Source: Actinomyces slackii (GTDB lineage: Bacteria > Actinomycetota > Actinomycetes > Actinomycetales > Actinomycetaceae). From it: a stretch of DNA of 64,000 bases. Under the pieces are notes generated by a model. The model saw only the letters and a list, made by a program, of their open reading frames with translations, did no database searches and was not told the DNA's origin. Position 1 is the stretch's first letter; every line of letters begins with the position of its first letter. The translations under genes were made by a program, and so were the position numbers. Of the stretch, positions 1 to 8,081 are shown piece by piece. The stretch lies in NCBI RefSeq assembly GCF_900637295.1, contig NZ_LR134363.1, positions 62,001 to 126,000 on the forward strand, read 5' to 3'.

Positions 1-32
1 TGCGCATCAGCGGGGCGCCGCCCCTGACTGCA

Positions 33-51
33 CCCTGGCTGAGCGCCAGGG
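33..51. terminator. small stem-loop at the window edge
   Basis: Positions 33-39 and 45-51 form a perfect 7-bp stem (CCCTGGC/GCCAGGG) with a 5-nt loop and no T-run. It may end transcription of a gene outside the window. Nothing else is recognisable in positions 1-183 apart from the ribosome binding site of the next gene. Confidence 0.3.
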
Positions 52-183
52 AGCCGGACCACGCCTACGTTGATCAGGGTTGACCCGCCCTGCCCGGGCG
101 GAGAAAATTCCCGGACCATCTGATGACATCGGCGGCGCGCCCCGCCCGGGCGCCGGCCGCATCACCGGGAAGGAGCCCAGCCC

Positions 184-669
184 ATGACCTTCGATCACAG
201 CGCTCCGCAACCGCCCGACGGCGCGCAGCAGGCAGCGCACAGCGACTCCCAGTCCCCGTGGAAGGCCCGCCGATGGCGGTTCTTCTGGCCCACGGTGGCC
301 GCGGCCGTCCTCGTGTGGACGGTTGCGTTGGTCATCTGCTTCGCCACGATTCACGCCTCGGGCCAGCGCGGCCTGACCCGCTTCATCCTCGTCGGCCTGG
401 GGGCGGGCCTGGTCTACGCCGTCAGGACGCTCAACCAGACTCAAGTGGCCAAGGAGATAGAGCAGGAGAGAAAAGCGGCCGGATACGGCAGCGGCTATGG
501 CCAGGTTCCCGGCCAAGCGGGGACGCAGCCCCCTGCCGGCTACGGCCAGGTTCCCGGCCAGACGGGGGCGCAGCCTCCCGCCGGCTACGGCCAGGTTCCC
601 GGCCAGACGGGGGCGCAGCCTCCTGCCGGCTATGGTCAGGTTCCCGGCCAGCCTCCGACGGGCTCCTGA
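184..669 (+). CDS. membrane protein with Gly-Tyr-Gln-Pro repeat tail
   Basis: A 161-residue protein not recognised as a member of a named family. Two hydrophobic segments (about residues 34-55 and 66-81) are followed by a short charged stretch. The tail from about residue 104 is built of 15-residue repeats of the type GYGQVPGQTGAQPPA. The ATG follows a good Shine-Dalgarno (GAAGGAG, about 170-177). The topology suggests a small inner-membrane protein with a flexible repeat tail, but which side the tail lies on cannot be told. Repeat number probably varies between strains (inference). radA follows 68 bp downstream in the same direction. Confidence 0.8.
   Translation: MTFDHSAPQPPDGAQQAAHSDSQSPWKARRWRFFWPTVAAAVLVWTVALVICFATIHASGQRGLTRFILVGLGAGLVYAVRTLNQTQVAKEIEQERKAAGYGSGYGQVPGQAGTQPPAGYGQVPGQTGAQPPAGYGQVPGQTGAQPPAGYGQVPGQPPTGS
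493..658 (+). repeat. 45-bp in-frame tandem repeat, about 3.7 copies
   Basis: Three full 45-bp units (493-537, 538-582, 583-627) and a partial fourth encode the GYGQVPGQ-type tail. The units differ by only a few bases, so the array looks young and prone to slippage. Confidence 0.85.
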
Positions 670-737
670 ACCGCGAGCCGATCCGGCCGCGGCAGGGCCC
701 CGGCATTCATGTCACCGGCTCCCGATAGCCTTCCCCC

Positions 738-2150
738 ATGCCGGCTGCCAAGACTGCGAGAGCCCCCAAGACCTCCTACTGCTGCACCGAATGCGGCTGG
801 TCGAGCCCCAAGTGGCTGGGCCAGTGCCGCGAGTGCCGCGCCTGGGGGACCCTGGAGGAGACCGCTGCCGGCTCCCAGGCCGTCGGCGCGGCGGCCCTGG
901 CGGCCTCACCGGCGCGTCCTGCGGCCCCGGCCCTGCCCATCGGCCAGGTCAGCGCCAGCCAGGCACGCGCCCGATCCACGGGGGTCGGCGAGCTGGATCG
1001 GGTCCTGGGAGGCGGGATCGTGCCGGGCGCCGTCGTCCTGCTGGCCGGTGAGCCGGGGGTGGGCAAGTCCACCCTCCTGCTCGATGTGGCCGCCACCTGC
1101 GCCGCGGTCAGCCGGGAGCAGGGCCACGGGCCGGTCCTCTACGTCACCGGGGAGGAGTCCGCCTCCCAGGTGCGCCTGCGGGCCGAGCGCATCGACGCCA
1201 TCGATCCTGCGCTCCTGCTGGCCGCGGAGACGGAGCTGGGGGCCCTGCTGGGGCATGTTGAGGCCGCCTCCCCCAGTCTCCTGGTCGTCGACTCCGTCCA
1301 GACCATCGCCTCGGCCCAGGTCGAGGGCAGCGCCGGGGGCGTGACCCAGGTGCGGGCGGTGGCCGGCGCACTGATCGCCGTGGCTAAGGAGCGGGGGATC
1401 CCGGTCCTGCTCGTGGGGCATGTGACCAAGGACGGCGGTATCGCCGGCCCCCGCGTCCTGGAGCACCTGGTCGACGTCGTCGCCCAGTTCGAGGGGGACC
1501 GCCACGGCCGCCTGCGCCTGCTGCGGGCGGTGAAGAACCGCTACGGGCCCACCGATGAGGTGGGCTGCTTCGACCTGGGCGAGCGGGGCATCGTGGGCCT
1601 GGCCGATCCCTCGGGACTGTTCCTGTCCGCCGCGCGCTCCCAGGTGCCGGGAACCTGCGCCACGGTGACCCTGGAGGGGCGCCGGCCCATGCCCGTCGAG
1701 GTCCAGGCCCTGGTGGCCGCCTCGGGGGGAGGCTCGCCGCGCCGCACCACCTCGGGGGTGGACCACTCGCGGGTGGCCATGGCCCTGGCCGTGCTCAGCG
1801 CCCGCATGCGGGTGGACACAACCGCCTCCGATGTCTACGTCTCCACCGTGGGCGGGGCCCGGGCCGTCGAGCCCGCCACGGATCTGGCCGTGGCCATCGC
1901 CATCGTCTCGGCGGCCAGGGACCTGCCGGCACCACCGGGCCTGATCGCCGTCGGCGAGGTGGGGCTGACCGGAGAGGTGCGCGCCACCGTCGGCGTCCAG
2001 CGCCGCCTGGCCGAGGCCGCGCGCCTGGGCTTCGACCGGGCCATCGTCCCCCTTCCCGGATCCGAGGAGCTGCGGGAGGTGGCTGGCATGCAGGTGCTGC
2101 CCGTCTCCCATGTGGGCGAGGCCATGGGCGCGGCTCTGCCACAGGGATGA
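738..2150 (+). CDS. radA: DNA repair protein RadA (Sms)
   Basis: RadA is a RecA-like ATPase and branch-migration helicase in recombinational repair. Its 470 residues are the usual length. An N-terminal zinc finger has Cys at 15/16, 19, 30 and 33. Walker A is GEPGVGKST (residues 104-112). The RadA-specific KNRFG motif reads KNRYG (266-270). The C-terminal third is the Lon-like P domain, with GEVGLTGEVR near residue 410. No Shine-Dalgarno precedes the ATG. Instead TAGCCT at 726-731 lies 6 nt upstream, which suggests a leaderless mRNA. disA follows, and the radA-disA order is common in actinobacteria and Firmicutes. Confidence 0.97.
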   Translation: MPAAKTARAPKTSYCCTECGWSSPKWLGQCRECRAWGTLEETAAGSQAVGAAALAASPARPAAPALPIGQVSASQARARSTGVGELDRVLGGGIVPGAVVLLAGEPGVGKSTLLLDVAATCAAVSREQGHGPVLYVTGEESASQVRLRAERIDAIDPALLLAAETELGALLGHVEAASPSLLVVDSVQTIASAQVEGSAGGVTQVRAVAGALIAVAKERGIPVLLVGHVTKDGGIAGPRVLEHLVDVVAQFEGDRHGRLRLLRAVKNRYGPTDEVGCFDLGERGIVGLADPSGLFLSAARSQVPGTCATVTLEGRRPMPVEVQALVAASGGGSPRRTTSGVDHSRVAMALAVLSARMRVDTTASDVYVSTVGGARAVEPATDLAVAIAIVSAARDLPAPPGLIAVGEVGLTGEVRATVGVQRRLAEAARLGFDRAIVPLPGSEELREVAGMQVLPVSHVGEAMGAALPQG

Positions 2151-2239
2151 CCACCGCTGCCTGTGGGGGATCCCAATGGGGCCGCCGGGCGCATGCCGAT
2201 ACCATGGAGACCGCACAACCACCTGACCAGGAGACACAG

Positions 2240-3307
2240 ATGCTTGAGGCCGCCAGCCAGCTGCGCGAGACTCTGGCGCTCATCGCCCCGGGCACCGTGC
2301 TGCGCGATGGCCTGGAGCGCATCCTGCGCGGACGCACCGGCGCCATCATCGTGCTGGGCTTCGACCCGGTGGTCGAGGCGATCTCCTCAGGCGGGTTCCA
2401 CCTGGACGTCGAGCTCTCCGCCGCCCGACTGCGCGAGCTGGCCAAGATGGACGGCGGTGTCGTGGTGGACATGGACACCTCCCGCATCCGGCGCGCCAAT
2501 GTCCAACTGCTGCCCAACGCCTCCATCCAGACCTCGGAGACGGGCATGCGTCACCGCACCGCCGAGCGCGTGGCCCGCCAGACCGGCTACCCGGTGATCT
2601 CGGTGAGCCAGTCCATGCGGATCATCTCCCTGTACGTCGATGGCAAGCGCCATGTCCTGGAGCCCAGCGAGTCCATCCTGGCCAGTGCCAATCAGGCCCT
2701 GGCGGCCCTGGAGCGCTACAAGGCGCGGCTGGACCAGACCTCCGCGGGCCTGGACTCCCTGGAGATCGAGGACCTGGTCACCGTGCGGGACGTGACCTCG
2801 GTGCTCCAGCTCATGGAGATGGTCCGGCGCATCTCCGCCGATATCGACGCCTACGTCCTGGAGCTGGGAACCGACGGGCGGCTCCTGGCCCTCCAGGTCG
2901 AGGAGCTCACCCGCGGCCTCATGGCCGAGCACGGCTTCCTCCTGGAGGACTACCTGCCCACCGGCATGGAGATCTCCGCGGTGGAGGCGCGCTTGAAGTG
3001 GGTGGGCTCGCCCGCCCTGCTGGACCTGGCCATGGTGGCCCGCTCCATGGGACTGGGGGGAATCGACGGCCAGGACCTGGACGCCCAGGTCTCCCCCCGG
3101 GGACTGAGGATCCTGTCCAAGATCCCCCGCCTCCCGGTGGTCACCGCCCGCGCGGCTGTTGAGCGCTGGGGCTCCCTCCAGCTCATCCTGGGGGCCTCCA
3201 TCGAGGAGCTCGCCGCCGTGGAGGGCGTGGGCCCCCAGCGCGCCCGCACCCTGCGCGACGGCCTGTCCCGCCTGGCCGAGATCTCCATCGTCGACCGCTA
3301 CACCTGA
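2240..3307 (+). CDS. disA: DNA integrity scanning diadenylate cyclase DisA
   Basis: DisA makes c-di-AMP from two ATP and stops when it meets branched DNA. From this ATG it is 355 residues, close to the M. tuberculosis protein. The DAC domain (about 1-140) has the RHR motif (R104-H105-R106). The usual DGA motif reads D71-G72-G73. A helical spine follows, and a C-terminal helix-hairpin-helix domain (VEGVGPQRARTLRDG) binds DNA. The frame is open from 2147, but the ATG at 2240 has a strong AGGAG (2228-2232) and TACCAT at 2200-2205 could be its -10 element, so I start here. It sits 89 bp after radA. Confidence 0.95.
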   Translation: MLEAASQLRETLALIAPGTVLRDGLERILRGRTGAIIVLGFDPVVEAISSGGFHLDVELSAARLRELAKMDGGVVVDMDTSRIRRANVQLLPNASIQTSETGMRHRTAERVARQTGYPVISVSQSMRIISLYVDGKRHVLEPSESILASANQALAALERYKARLDQTSAGLDSLEIEDLVTVRDVTSVLQLMEMVRRISADIDAYVLELGTDGRLLALQVEELTRGLMAEHGFLLEDYLPTGMEISAVEARLKWVGSPALLDLAMVARSMGLGGIDGQDLDAQVSPRGLRILSKIPRLPVVTARAAVERWGSLQLILGASIEELAAVEGVGPQRARTLRDGLSRLAEISIVDRYT

Positions 3308-3308
3308 T

Positions 3309-3333
3309 TCGGCGATCATTCATCGATCGCCGA
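3309..3333 (+). terminator. stem-loop after disA
   Basis: A perfect 9-bp stem (TCGGCGATC/GATCGCCGA) with a 7-nt loop begins two bases after the disA stop. It lies between convergent genes and has no T-run, as is usual in this window. Confidence 0.6.
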
Positions 3334-3387
3334 TCATTCGTCGATCTCCGCGGGCCGGCTCAGGGCGGCAAGGATCGGCGCGCGGCC

Positions 3388-4554
3388 TCAGTGGATGGCG
3401 AAGACCGTGTCCTGGTTCAGATCCGCGCCCCCCAGGGTGAAGCGGTAGCGGTAGGTCCCCGCGCCGGCCACCTCTCCCGCCAGGGCCGGGGTCGCGGTGG
3501 GGCCGGGGGATGCGCTGGCCTGAGGGTCGGGCGTCGTCGCCTGCGAGGGGGCCGGTGCGGTGGCCACCGCGCAGTCGGAGGTCGCCACGTAGCCGTTCCA
3601 CTCCAGGCTGACCTCAGCGGCCGAGCCCTTTGCCAGCAGCAGGCGCCGCTCCGAGGCGCCCACGGGGCAGACGGTCGAGTCCCAGACCTGATGGTCGCCG
3701 GAGGTGATGACCACACCCAGAGAGGAGGCGCCCGCGTCGAGCAGGCAGGACAGGTCGGCCGTATTGGTGATGACCAGGGAGAAGGCGGCTCCCTGTCCCG
3801 GGCTCAGGGACTCCGGGCCAGTGGCCTCGACCGTCAGGGCCTGCGGGTCGCAGGGCTGCGGGTCGGGGTAGACGGTCTGGGTCTGCGCCGCGGCCTTGTC
3901 CTCATCCTGGGTCCGGATGGTGTCCCGCACCCAGATGACCCCGGCGATGGCACCGGCCACCAGGGCGATGAGGACCAGCAGGATGATGACAACGGCCATC
4001 GTGCGCCGCAGGCCGTATCGGGGACGCGGGGTGGTCCGACGTCGAGCGCCCAGGGCTTTGAGACGGGCCCCTCCCCGTGGCCATACGCCCACGGCGCGAC
4101 CGGAGCGCCCCGGTCGACCCGCCTGGGTGGAGGTGGCACGGGAGGACCGGGCCGTGCCCGGGGCCGCCTGCCGGGTGGCGCGCCGTGCGCCCTGCTGGCC
4201 CCGCTGGGCCTGGCCGCGCCCCGCCCGGGCGGATGCTGCGCCTCGCGCACTGCCGGTGCCACGGGCTGCTCCCGCGCCGCGCGCTACTCCCGCGCCGCGC
4301 GGGCCACCGGAGCCGCCGGCACCGCGGCTGCCCGCACGCGCGGCGCCGCCTCGGCCCGCCGGGCGCCCCGACCCCCTGCCGGACTGTCGCGTCCCGGAGC
4401 CGGGCGCACCCTGCTGACCGGATCGGCCGGCCTGACCGGAGCGCTCGGGCTGGCCCGACTGGCGAGGCCGCGACTGCGCCGCCCGCGAGGCGCCCGAGGC
4501 ACGGGCCTTGCCCCGCCCCGATCCGCGCCCACTGCGTTTGCGTCCCTTGGCCAT
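3388..4554 (-). CDS. membrane-anchored secreted protein with basic Ala/Gly/Arg/Ser-rich cytoplasmic region
   Basis: A 388-residue protein of unknown function. Residues 1-185 are low-complexity and strongly basic, presumably cytoplasmic. A single transmembrane segment spans about 186-209 (TMAVVIILLVLIALVAG). The rest is an extracytoplasmic domain of about 175 residues that looks beta-rich, with a Pro/Ala/Thr-rich loop. The open frame extends to 4635, but TAGAGT (4562-4567) lies 7 nt upstream of this ATG with no Shine-Dalgarno, which favours a leaderless start here. It is downstream of galM on the same strand with a 105-bp gap. The basic region might bind nucleic acid or peptidoglycan, but that is only a guess. 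Confidence 0.75.
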   Translation of the reverse strand: MAKGRKRSGRGSGRGKARASGASRAAQSRPRQSGQPERSGQAGRSGQQGAPGSGTRQSGRGSGRPAGRGGAARAGSRGAGGSGGPRGAGVARGAGAARGTGSARGAASARAGRGQAQRGQQGARRATRQAAPGTARSSRATSTQAGRPGRSGRAVGVWPRGGARLKALGARRRTTPRPRYGLRRTMAVVIILLVLIALVAGAIAGVIWVRDTIRTQDEDKAAAQTQTVYPDPQPCDPQALTVEATGPESLSPGQGAAFSLVITNTADLSCLLDAGASSLGVVITSGDHQVWDSTVCPVGASERRLLLAKGSAAEVSLEWNGYVATSDCAVATAPAPSQATTPDPQASASPGPTATPALAGEVAGAGTYRYRFTLGGADLNQDTVFAIH

Positions 4555-4659
4555 GCGCCTGACTCTACCTGCGAGCCGCAGCCGCCCGGCGCCCCGGTGG
4601 GGCCCGGCGCGCCGGGCCCCGTCCCGCGGGCCCATCCCGCAGGGGGCCGGCGCGGGCGC

Positions 4660-5589
4660 CTACTCCTCGTGGAGGGTGTAGGTGAAGTCGTGGGACTGGC
4701 CCACCTCCAGGGTGATGAGGTCGCGCCCTGAGTTGAAGGCATTGGGCGGGCAGGTCATGGGCTCAACCGCCACGCCCCGGCGGCCCAGCTGGTCATCGGT
4801 GTAGATCTGCACCCAGGGGGCGTCGGCCCCCATGACGACGGCGCGGCCCTCAGGATCGCAGAGCCTGACCTGCCAGGGCTCGGCGGGCAGCCCCAGGTAG
4901 GCGTTGTCGGTGGAGGTCTGCCCCACGAGCCTGCCCGAGCGCCAGTCCCACTCGGTGCCCTCCACGCTGCGCTCGCCCGCCGGCGCCATGGTCTGCGGGT
5001 CGACGTCGAGGACCCGGCAGGCCGGCACGGTCAGCGTGCACTCCTCCAGCGGAGCCGGGCGGGTCAGGTAGGGGTGGCAGGACACCCCGTAGGGCGCGGG
5101 CAGGGGGAGGCCGGCCTCCTGGGGAGCCCCGGGGACATCGGCCGCCGGCAGGGCGGCCCCGAGACTGGTCGTCGTCGTGACGACGCGCAGACCCGCCTCC
5201 CCCAGGGTGAAGCGGACCTGGACCTGCAGGGCCCAGGGGTAGGCGTAGCTGCCGGGCTGGCACAGGCCCACCAGCACCTCGGAGGCGGACTGCTCGATCA
5301 CCTGGAAGTCGCTCCACCCCACCAGGCCGTGGAGCGCCGAGCCGGTCTCCGGCTCATTGCACGCCAGCAGGTAGTCCACTCCCCCATAGGTGTAGCGGGA
5401 GCCGGCCACGCGGTTGGGCCAGGGCACCAGGGTCTTGCCCTGCCAGCCGCCCGGCAGGCTCGCCTCGGCGTCGAAGGGCACCACGAGGTCGCGCCCGCCG
5501 CGGCGCAGATGGACCAGTGTGGCCCCGCAGGTGGCGATCCGTGCCTGGTAGTCACCCGCCGCCAGATCGATGAGCTCGCCGTTGATCAT
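4660..5589 (-). CDS. aldose 1-epimerase family protein
   Basis: A GalM-type mutarotase that interconverts alpha and beta anomers of hexoses. Family residues visible are WPNRVAGSRY near 57-66, His87 (ALHGLVGW), the catalytic-type His172 (SCHPYLT) and the C-terminal Glu276 (VAVEPMTCPP). Length is 309 residues. The frame extends 16 codons upstream to 5637, but the ATG at 5589 has GAGGA at a fair distance and begins just before the first conserved strand, so I prefer it. It follows dhaLM directly and is probably cotranscribed. Pairing with a dihydroxyacetone kinase suggests sugar or glycerol breakdown, but the natural substrate is unknown. Confidence 0.88.
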   Translation of the reverse strand: MINGELIDLAAGDYQARIATCGATLVHLRRGGRDLVVPFDAEASLPGGWQGKTLVPWPNRVAGSRYTYGGVDYLLACNEPETGSALHGLVGWSDFQVIEQSASEVLVGLCQPGSYAYPWALQVQVRFTLGEAGLRVVTTTTSLGAALPAADVPGAPQEAGLPLPAPYGVSCHPYLTRPAPLEECTLTVPACRVLDVDPQTMAPAGERSVEGTEWDWRSGRLVGQTSTDNAYLGLPAEPWQVRLCDPEGRAVVMGADAPWVQIYTDDQLGRRGVAVEPMTCPPNAFNSGRDLITLEVGQSHDFTYTLHEE

Positions 5590-5644
5590 GATGCCGTCCT
5601 CGTCGTCGGGAATCGCGGATGCCGGGGCTGCCGGCATCGGGAGC

Positions 5645-6919
5645 CTACACGCCTGCGGTGCGGCCGCCCACCTGCGCCTCCTTGGCGGAGGCCGATGAGC
5701 TCGCCTCGGCGGCGACGGCCTCCAGGTCGCGCCCGATGCCGGCGGCGGCGTAGGCCCCCACGAGCCCTTCGAGGAAGGGCGCCCCGGACAGGCGGGTGCG
5801 GGACGCGGTCTCAGGGGTCAGCCGCTCGATGCCGGCCTCCGCGCTCATGACGCCGCTGCCCAGATCGGTCAGGACCAGGACCCCGCCGCCGCTGGAGGAG
5901 GCCACCGCGGTGACGGCCCGGGCCACGGCGGCCCCGTCGGTCCCCAGTCCGCCGTCGGGCAGGCCCGCGGCGATCTCAACGGTCACCTCCACCGATCCCA
6001 CCAGCCGCCTGGTCATCTCCAGGGCGGCCTGGGCCAGGGCGCGCGAGTGCGAGACCAGGACCAGCCCGACCTGCCGGGACTGAGCATCCCCATGGGAACC
6101 ATCAGGCATGTCAGCCCTGCCAGGGTCCCCAGCGTCCTCGGCGGCCCCAGAGTCCTCAGCATCCTCGGCGGCCTGGCCACCGGCCCGGGCGGCCTGGCCG
6201 GGCTGGCCGGGCTGGCCGGACTCGGTGGGCTGAGCACTGGCCTGGGTGGCCTGGCCGGGCTCGGCGGCCTCGGGCGCCAGCTGGGGCTCACCGGCGCCTG
6301 CCTCGCGGGCGACCTCGGCCAGGGCCTGGAGGATGAGGGCGGTGGAGGCCGCGCCGGGGTCGGTGTGCCCGATGGAGCGCTCGGCCAGGTAGGAGGCGCG
6401 CCCCTTGGTGGCCATCATCGGCGTGGTGGCGTCCCTGCCGTCGGCCGCCGCGGCGGCGGCGGCAGCGGTGGCGGCGGCCAGATCCTGCGGGTCGGCGGCC
6501 AGGGCGCGAAGAGCGGGGTACCAGGCGTCCAGCATGGTCTTCTCCCCCGCGGAGGCCCGCCCCCTGGAGGCGATCCCGGCGACCCCCGCCTCCACGGCCC
6601 CGGCCAGGGCCGGCCCATCCAGGCCGGTGGCGCTGGCCTGGGCGGCCCCCATGCGCATGAAGAAGGTTCCGTACAGCGGGCCAGAGGCACCGCCGACCGT
6701 CGAGACCAGGGTCATGCCGGTCTTCTTGAGCAGGGTCCCCACCGTCTCGAAGCTCCCGGCATCCAGCGCGGAGACGACGGCGGTCATGCCGCGCTTCATA
6801 TTGGCGCCGTGGTCGGCATCGCCGATGGCCGCGTCCAGGGCGGTCAGCTCATCGGCGTGCTCGCCCACCAGCTCGGCGCTGCGCCGAAGCCAGGCCTCCA
6901 GGTCCCTGATCGTCAGCAT
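5645..6919 (-). CDS. dhaL-dhaM: fused DhaL-DhaM: dihydroxyacetone kinase ADP-binding subunit plus PTS phosphotransfer subunit
   Basis: A fusion of two subunits of PEP-dependent dihydroxyacetone kinase. Residues 1-210 are DhaL, which holds ADP/Mg as a phosphoryl shuttle; D29, D34, D36 and H37 in DAAIGDADHG match its Mg-binding site. Residues 211-282 are a Gln/Pro/Ala/Glu-rich linker. Residues 283-424 are the EIIA-mannose-type DhaM domain, with H291 (LVLVSHSRA) as the phosphorylated histidine. In E. coli and L. lactis these are separate proteins. The start lies 5 nt after the dhaK stop, with GGGGGA inside the end of dhaK. DhaM carries no HPr or EI domains, so phosphate should come from the general PTS. 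Confidence 0.93.
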   Translation of the reverse strand: MLTIRDLEAWLRRSAELVGEHADELTALDAAIGDADHGANMKRGMTAVVSALDAGSFETVGTLLKKTGMTLVSTVGGASGPLYGTFFMRMGAAQASATGLDGPALAGAVEAGVAGIASRGRASAGEKTMLDAWYPALRALAADPQDLAAATAAAAAAAADGRDATTPMMATKGRASYLAERSIGHTDPGAASTALILQALAEVAREAGAGEPQLAPEAAEPGQATQASAQPTESGQPGQPGQAARAGGQAAEDAEDSGAAEDAGDPGRADMPDGSHGDAQSRQVGLVLVSHSRALAQAALEMTRRLVGSVEVTVEIAAGLPDGGLGTDGAAVARAVTAVASSSGGGVLVLTDLGSGVMSAEAGIERLTPETASRTRLSGAPFLEGLVGAYAAAGIGRDLEAVAAEASSSASAKEAQVGGRTAGV

Positions 6920-6924
6920 CTGTC

Positions 6925-7929
6925 TCAGATCCCCCACCGCAGGCCCGGAGTGGACACCGGGGCGTCCCATAGGCGCAGCATCTCGTCGTCGGCCCTCACC
7001 AGGGTCAGGGAGCAGCCGGCCATGTCCAGACTCGTGATGTAGTTGCCCACCAGGCGGCGCTCAACGACCACCCCGGCATCCGCCAGGAGCCGGGCGACCT
7101 CGTCGTACATGAGGTAGAGCTCGAGCAGCGGGGTGCCGCCCATGCCGTTGAGCAGGGCGATGACGCCGCGACCATCGCCGGCGGGAAGCTCGGCCAGGAT
7201 CGGCTCGACGAGCCGCGCGGCGATCTGCGAGGCCGGCGCGATGGGCTCGCGGTGGCGTCCGGGCTCGCCATGAATGCCGATGCCGATCTCCATCTCCTCC
7301 TCGGGCAGGTCGAAGGAGGGCTTGCCATTGGCGGGGACCGTGCACGAGGTCAGGGCCATCCCCATGGAGCGCCCCGCGTCATTGACCGCGGCGGCGATGC
7401 GGGCCACCTCCTCAAGCGACTGCCCCTCCTCGGCGGCGGCGCCGGCGATCTTCTCCACCAGCACGGTCACGCCCACGCCGCGGCGTCCCGCGGTGTAGAG
7501 GGAGTCCTCGACGGCGACATCGTCATTGGTCACCACGGTGGCCACCTGGATGCCGGACTCCATGTCCACGATCTCGGCGGCCATCTCGAAGTTCATGACG
7601 TCGCCGGTGTAGTTCTTGACAATGTGGAGCACCCCGGCCCCACGGTCCACGGCGGTGGTGGCGGCCACGATCTGGTCGGGGACGGGAGAGGTGAAGACCT
7701 CCCCGGCGCAAGCGGCGTCGAGCATGCCCGTGCCCACGAAGCCGCCGTGAAGGGGCTCATGGCCACTGCCCCCTCCGGAGATGATCGCCACCTTGCCCTG
7801 CTCCTTGGGGGTGGCCCGGTAGACGAGGCGGTTGTCGAGGTCGACCTCGAGCTCACCGGGGTGGGCAGCGGCCATGCCTGCCAGGGCATCCGCGACCACA
7901 CTGTCAGCGGAGTTGATGAGTTTCTTCAT
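6925..7929 (-). CDS. dhaK: dihydroxyacetone kinase substrate-binding subunit DhaK
   Basis: DhaK binds dihydroxyacetone covalently through a hemiaminal to His220 and presents it for phosphorylation by DhaL-ADP. At 334 residues it is the normal length. The glycine-rich [16 protein letters not shown] (51-66) and H220 in [13 protein letters not shown] are intact. It is the first gene of dhaK-dhaLM-galM. There is no Shine-Dalgarno. TAGCGT (7937-7942) ends 7 nt before the ATG, suggesting leaderless initiation. No dha regulator is adjacent; a 73-nt palindromic element lies just upstream. Confidence 0.97.
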   Translation of the reverse strand: MKKLINSADSVVADALAGMAAAHPGELEVDLDNRLVYRATPKEQGKVAIISGGGSGHEPLHGGFVGTGMLDAACAGEVFTSPVPDQIVAATTAVDRGAGVLHIVKNYTGDVMNFEMAAEIVDMESGIQVATVVTNDDVAVEDSLYTAGRRGVGVTVLVEKIAGAAAEEGQSLEEVARIAAAVNDAGRSMGMALTSCTVPANGKPSFDLPEEEMEIGIGIHGEPGRHREPIAPASQIAARLVEPILAELPAGDGRGVIALLNGMGGTPLLELYLMYDEVARLLADAGVVVERRLVGNYITSLDMAGCSLTLVRADDEMLRLWDAPVSTPGLRWGI

Positions 7930-7991
7930 AGGGATGACGCTACCGCGATCACCCCCCGGCCTTCCACCTGAGCAGTGCTCGAGGTCCCCTG

Positions 7992-8064
7992 CGCCGAGGT
8001 AGACATATCCCGCCGAGATCGACGGCGAATGCGTCTACCTCGGCGGGAGATGTCTACCTCGGCG
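7992..8064. repeat. 73-nt palindromic element, copy 1
   Basis: Two 26-nt arms (7992-8017 and 8039-8064) pair with one mismatch around an asymmetric 21-nt loop. The arms begin CGCCGAGGTAGACAT. The same element occurs at 12176-12248, 36917-36989 (inverted) and 39468-39540, each 73 nt long. This copy is just 3' of the sugar permease gene and could also act as its terminator. Confidence 0.9.
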
Positions 8065-8081
8065 TCAGGGAGTGCGGCGGC

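Noticed and set aside
4555..4635. N-terminal extension of the minus-strand membrane protein
   Set aside because: The -10-like hexamer at 4562-4567 lies within the extension, and the downstream ATG is better supported.
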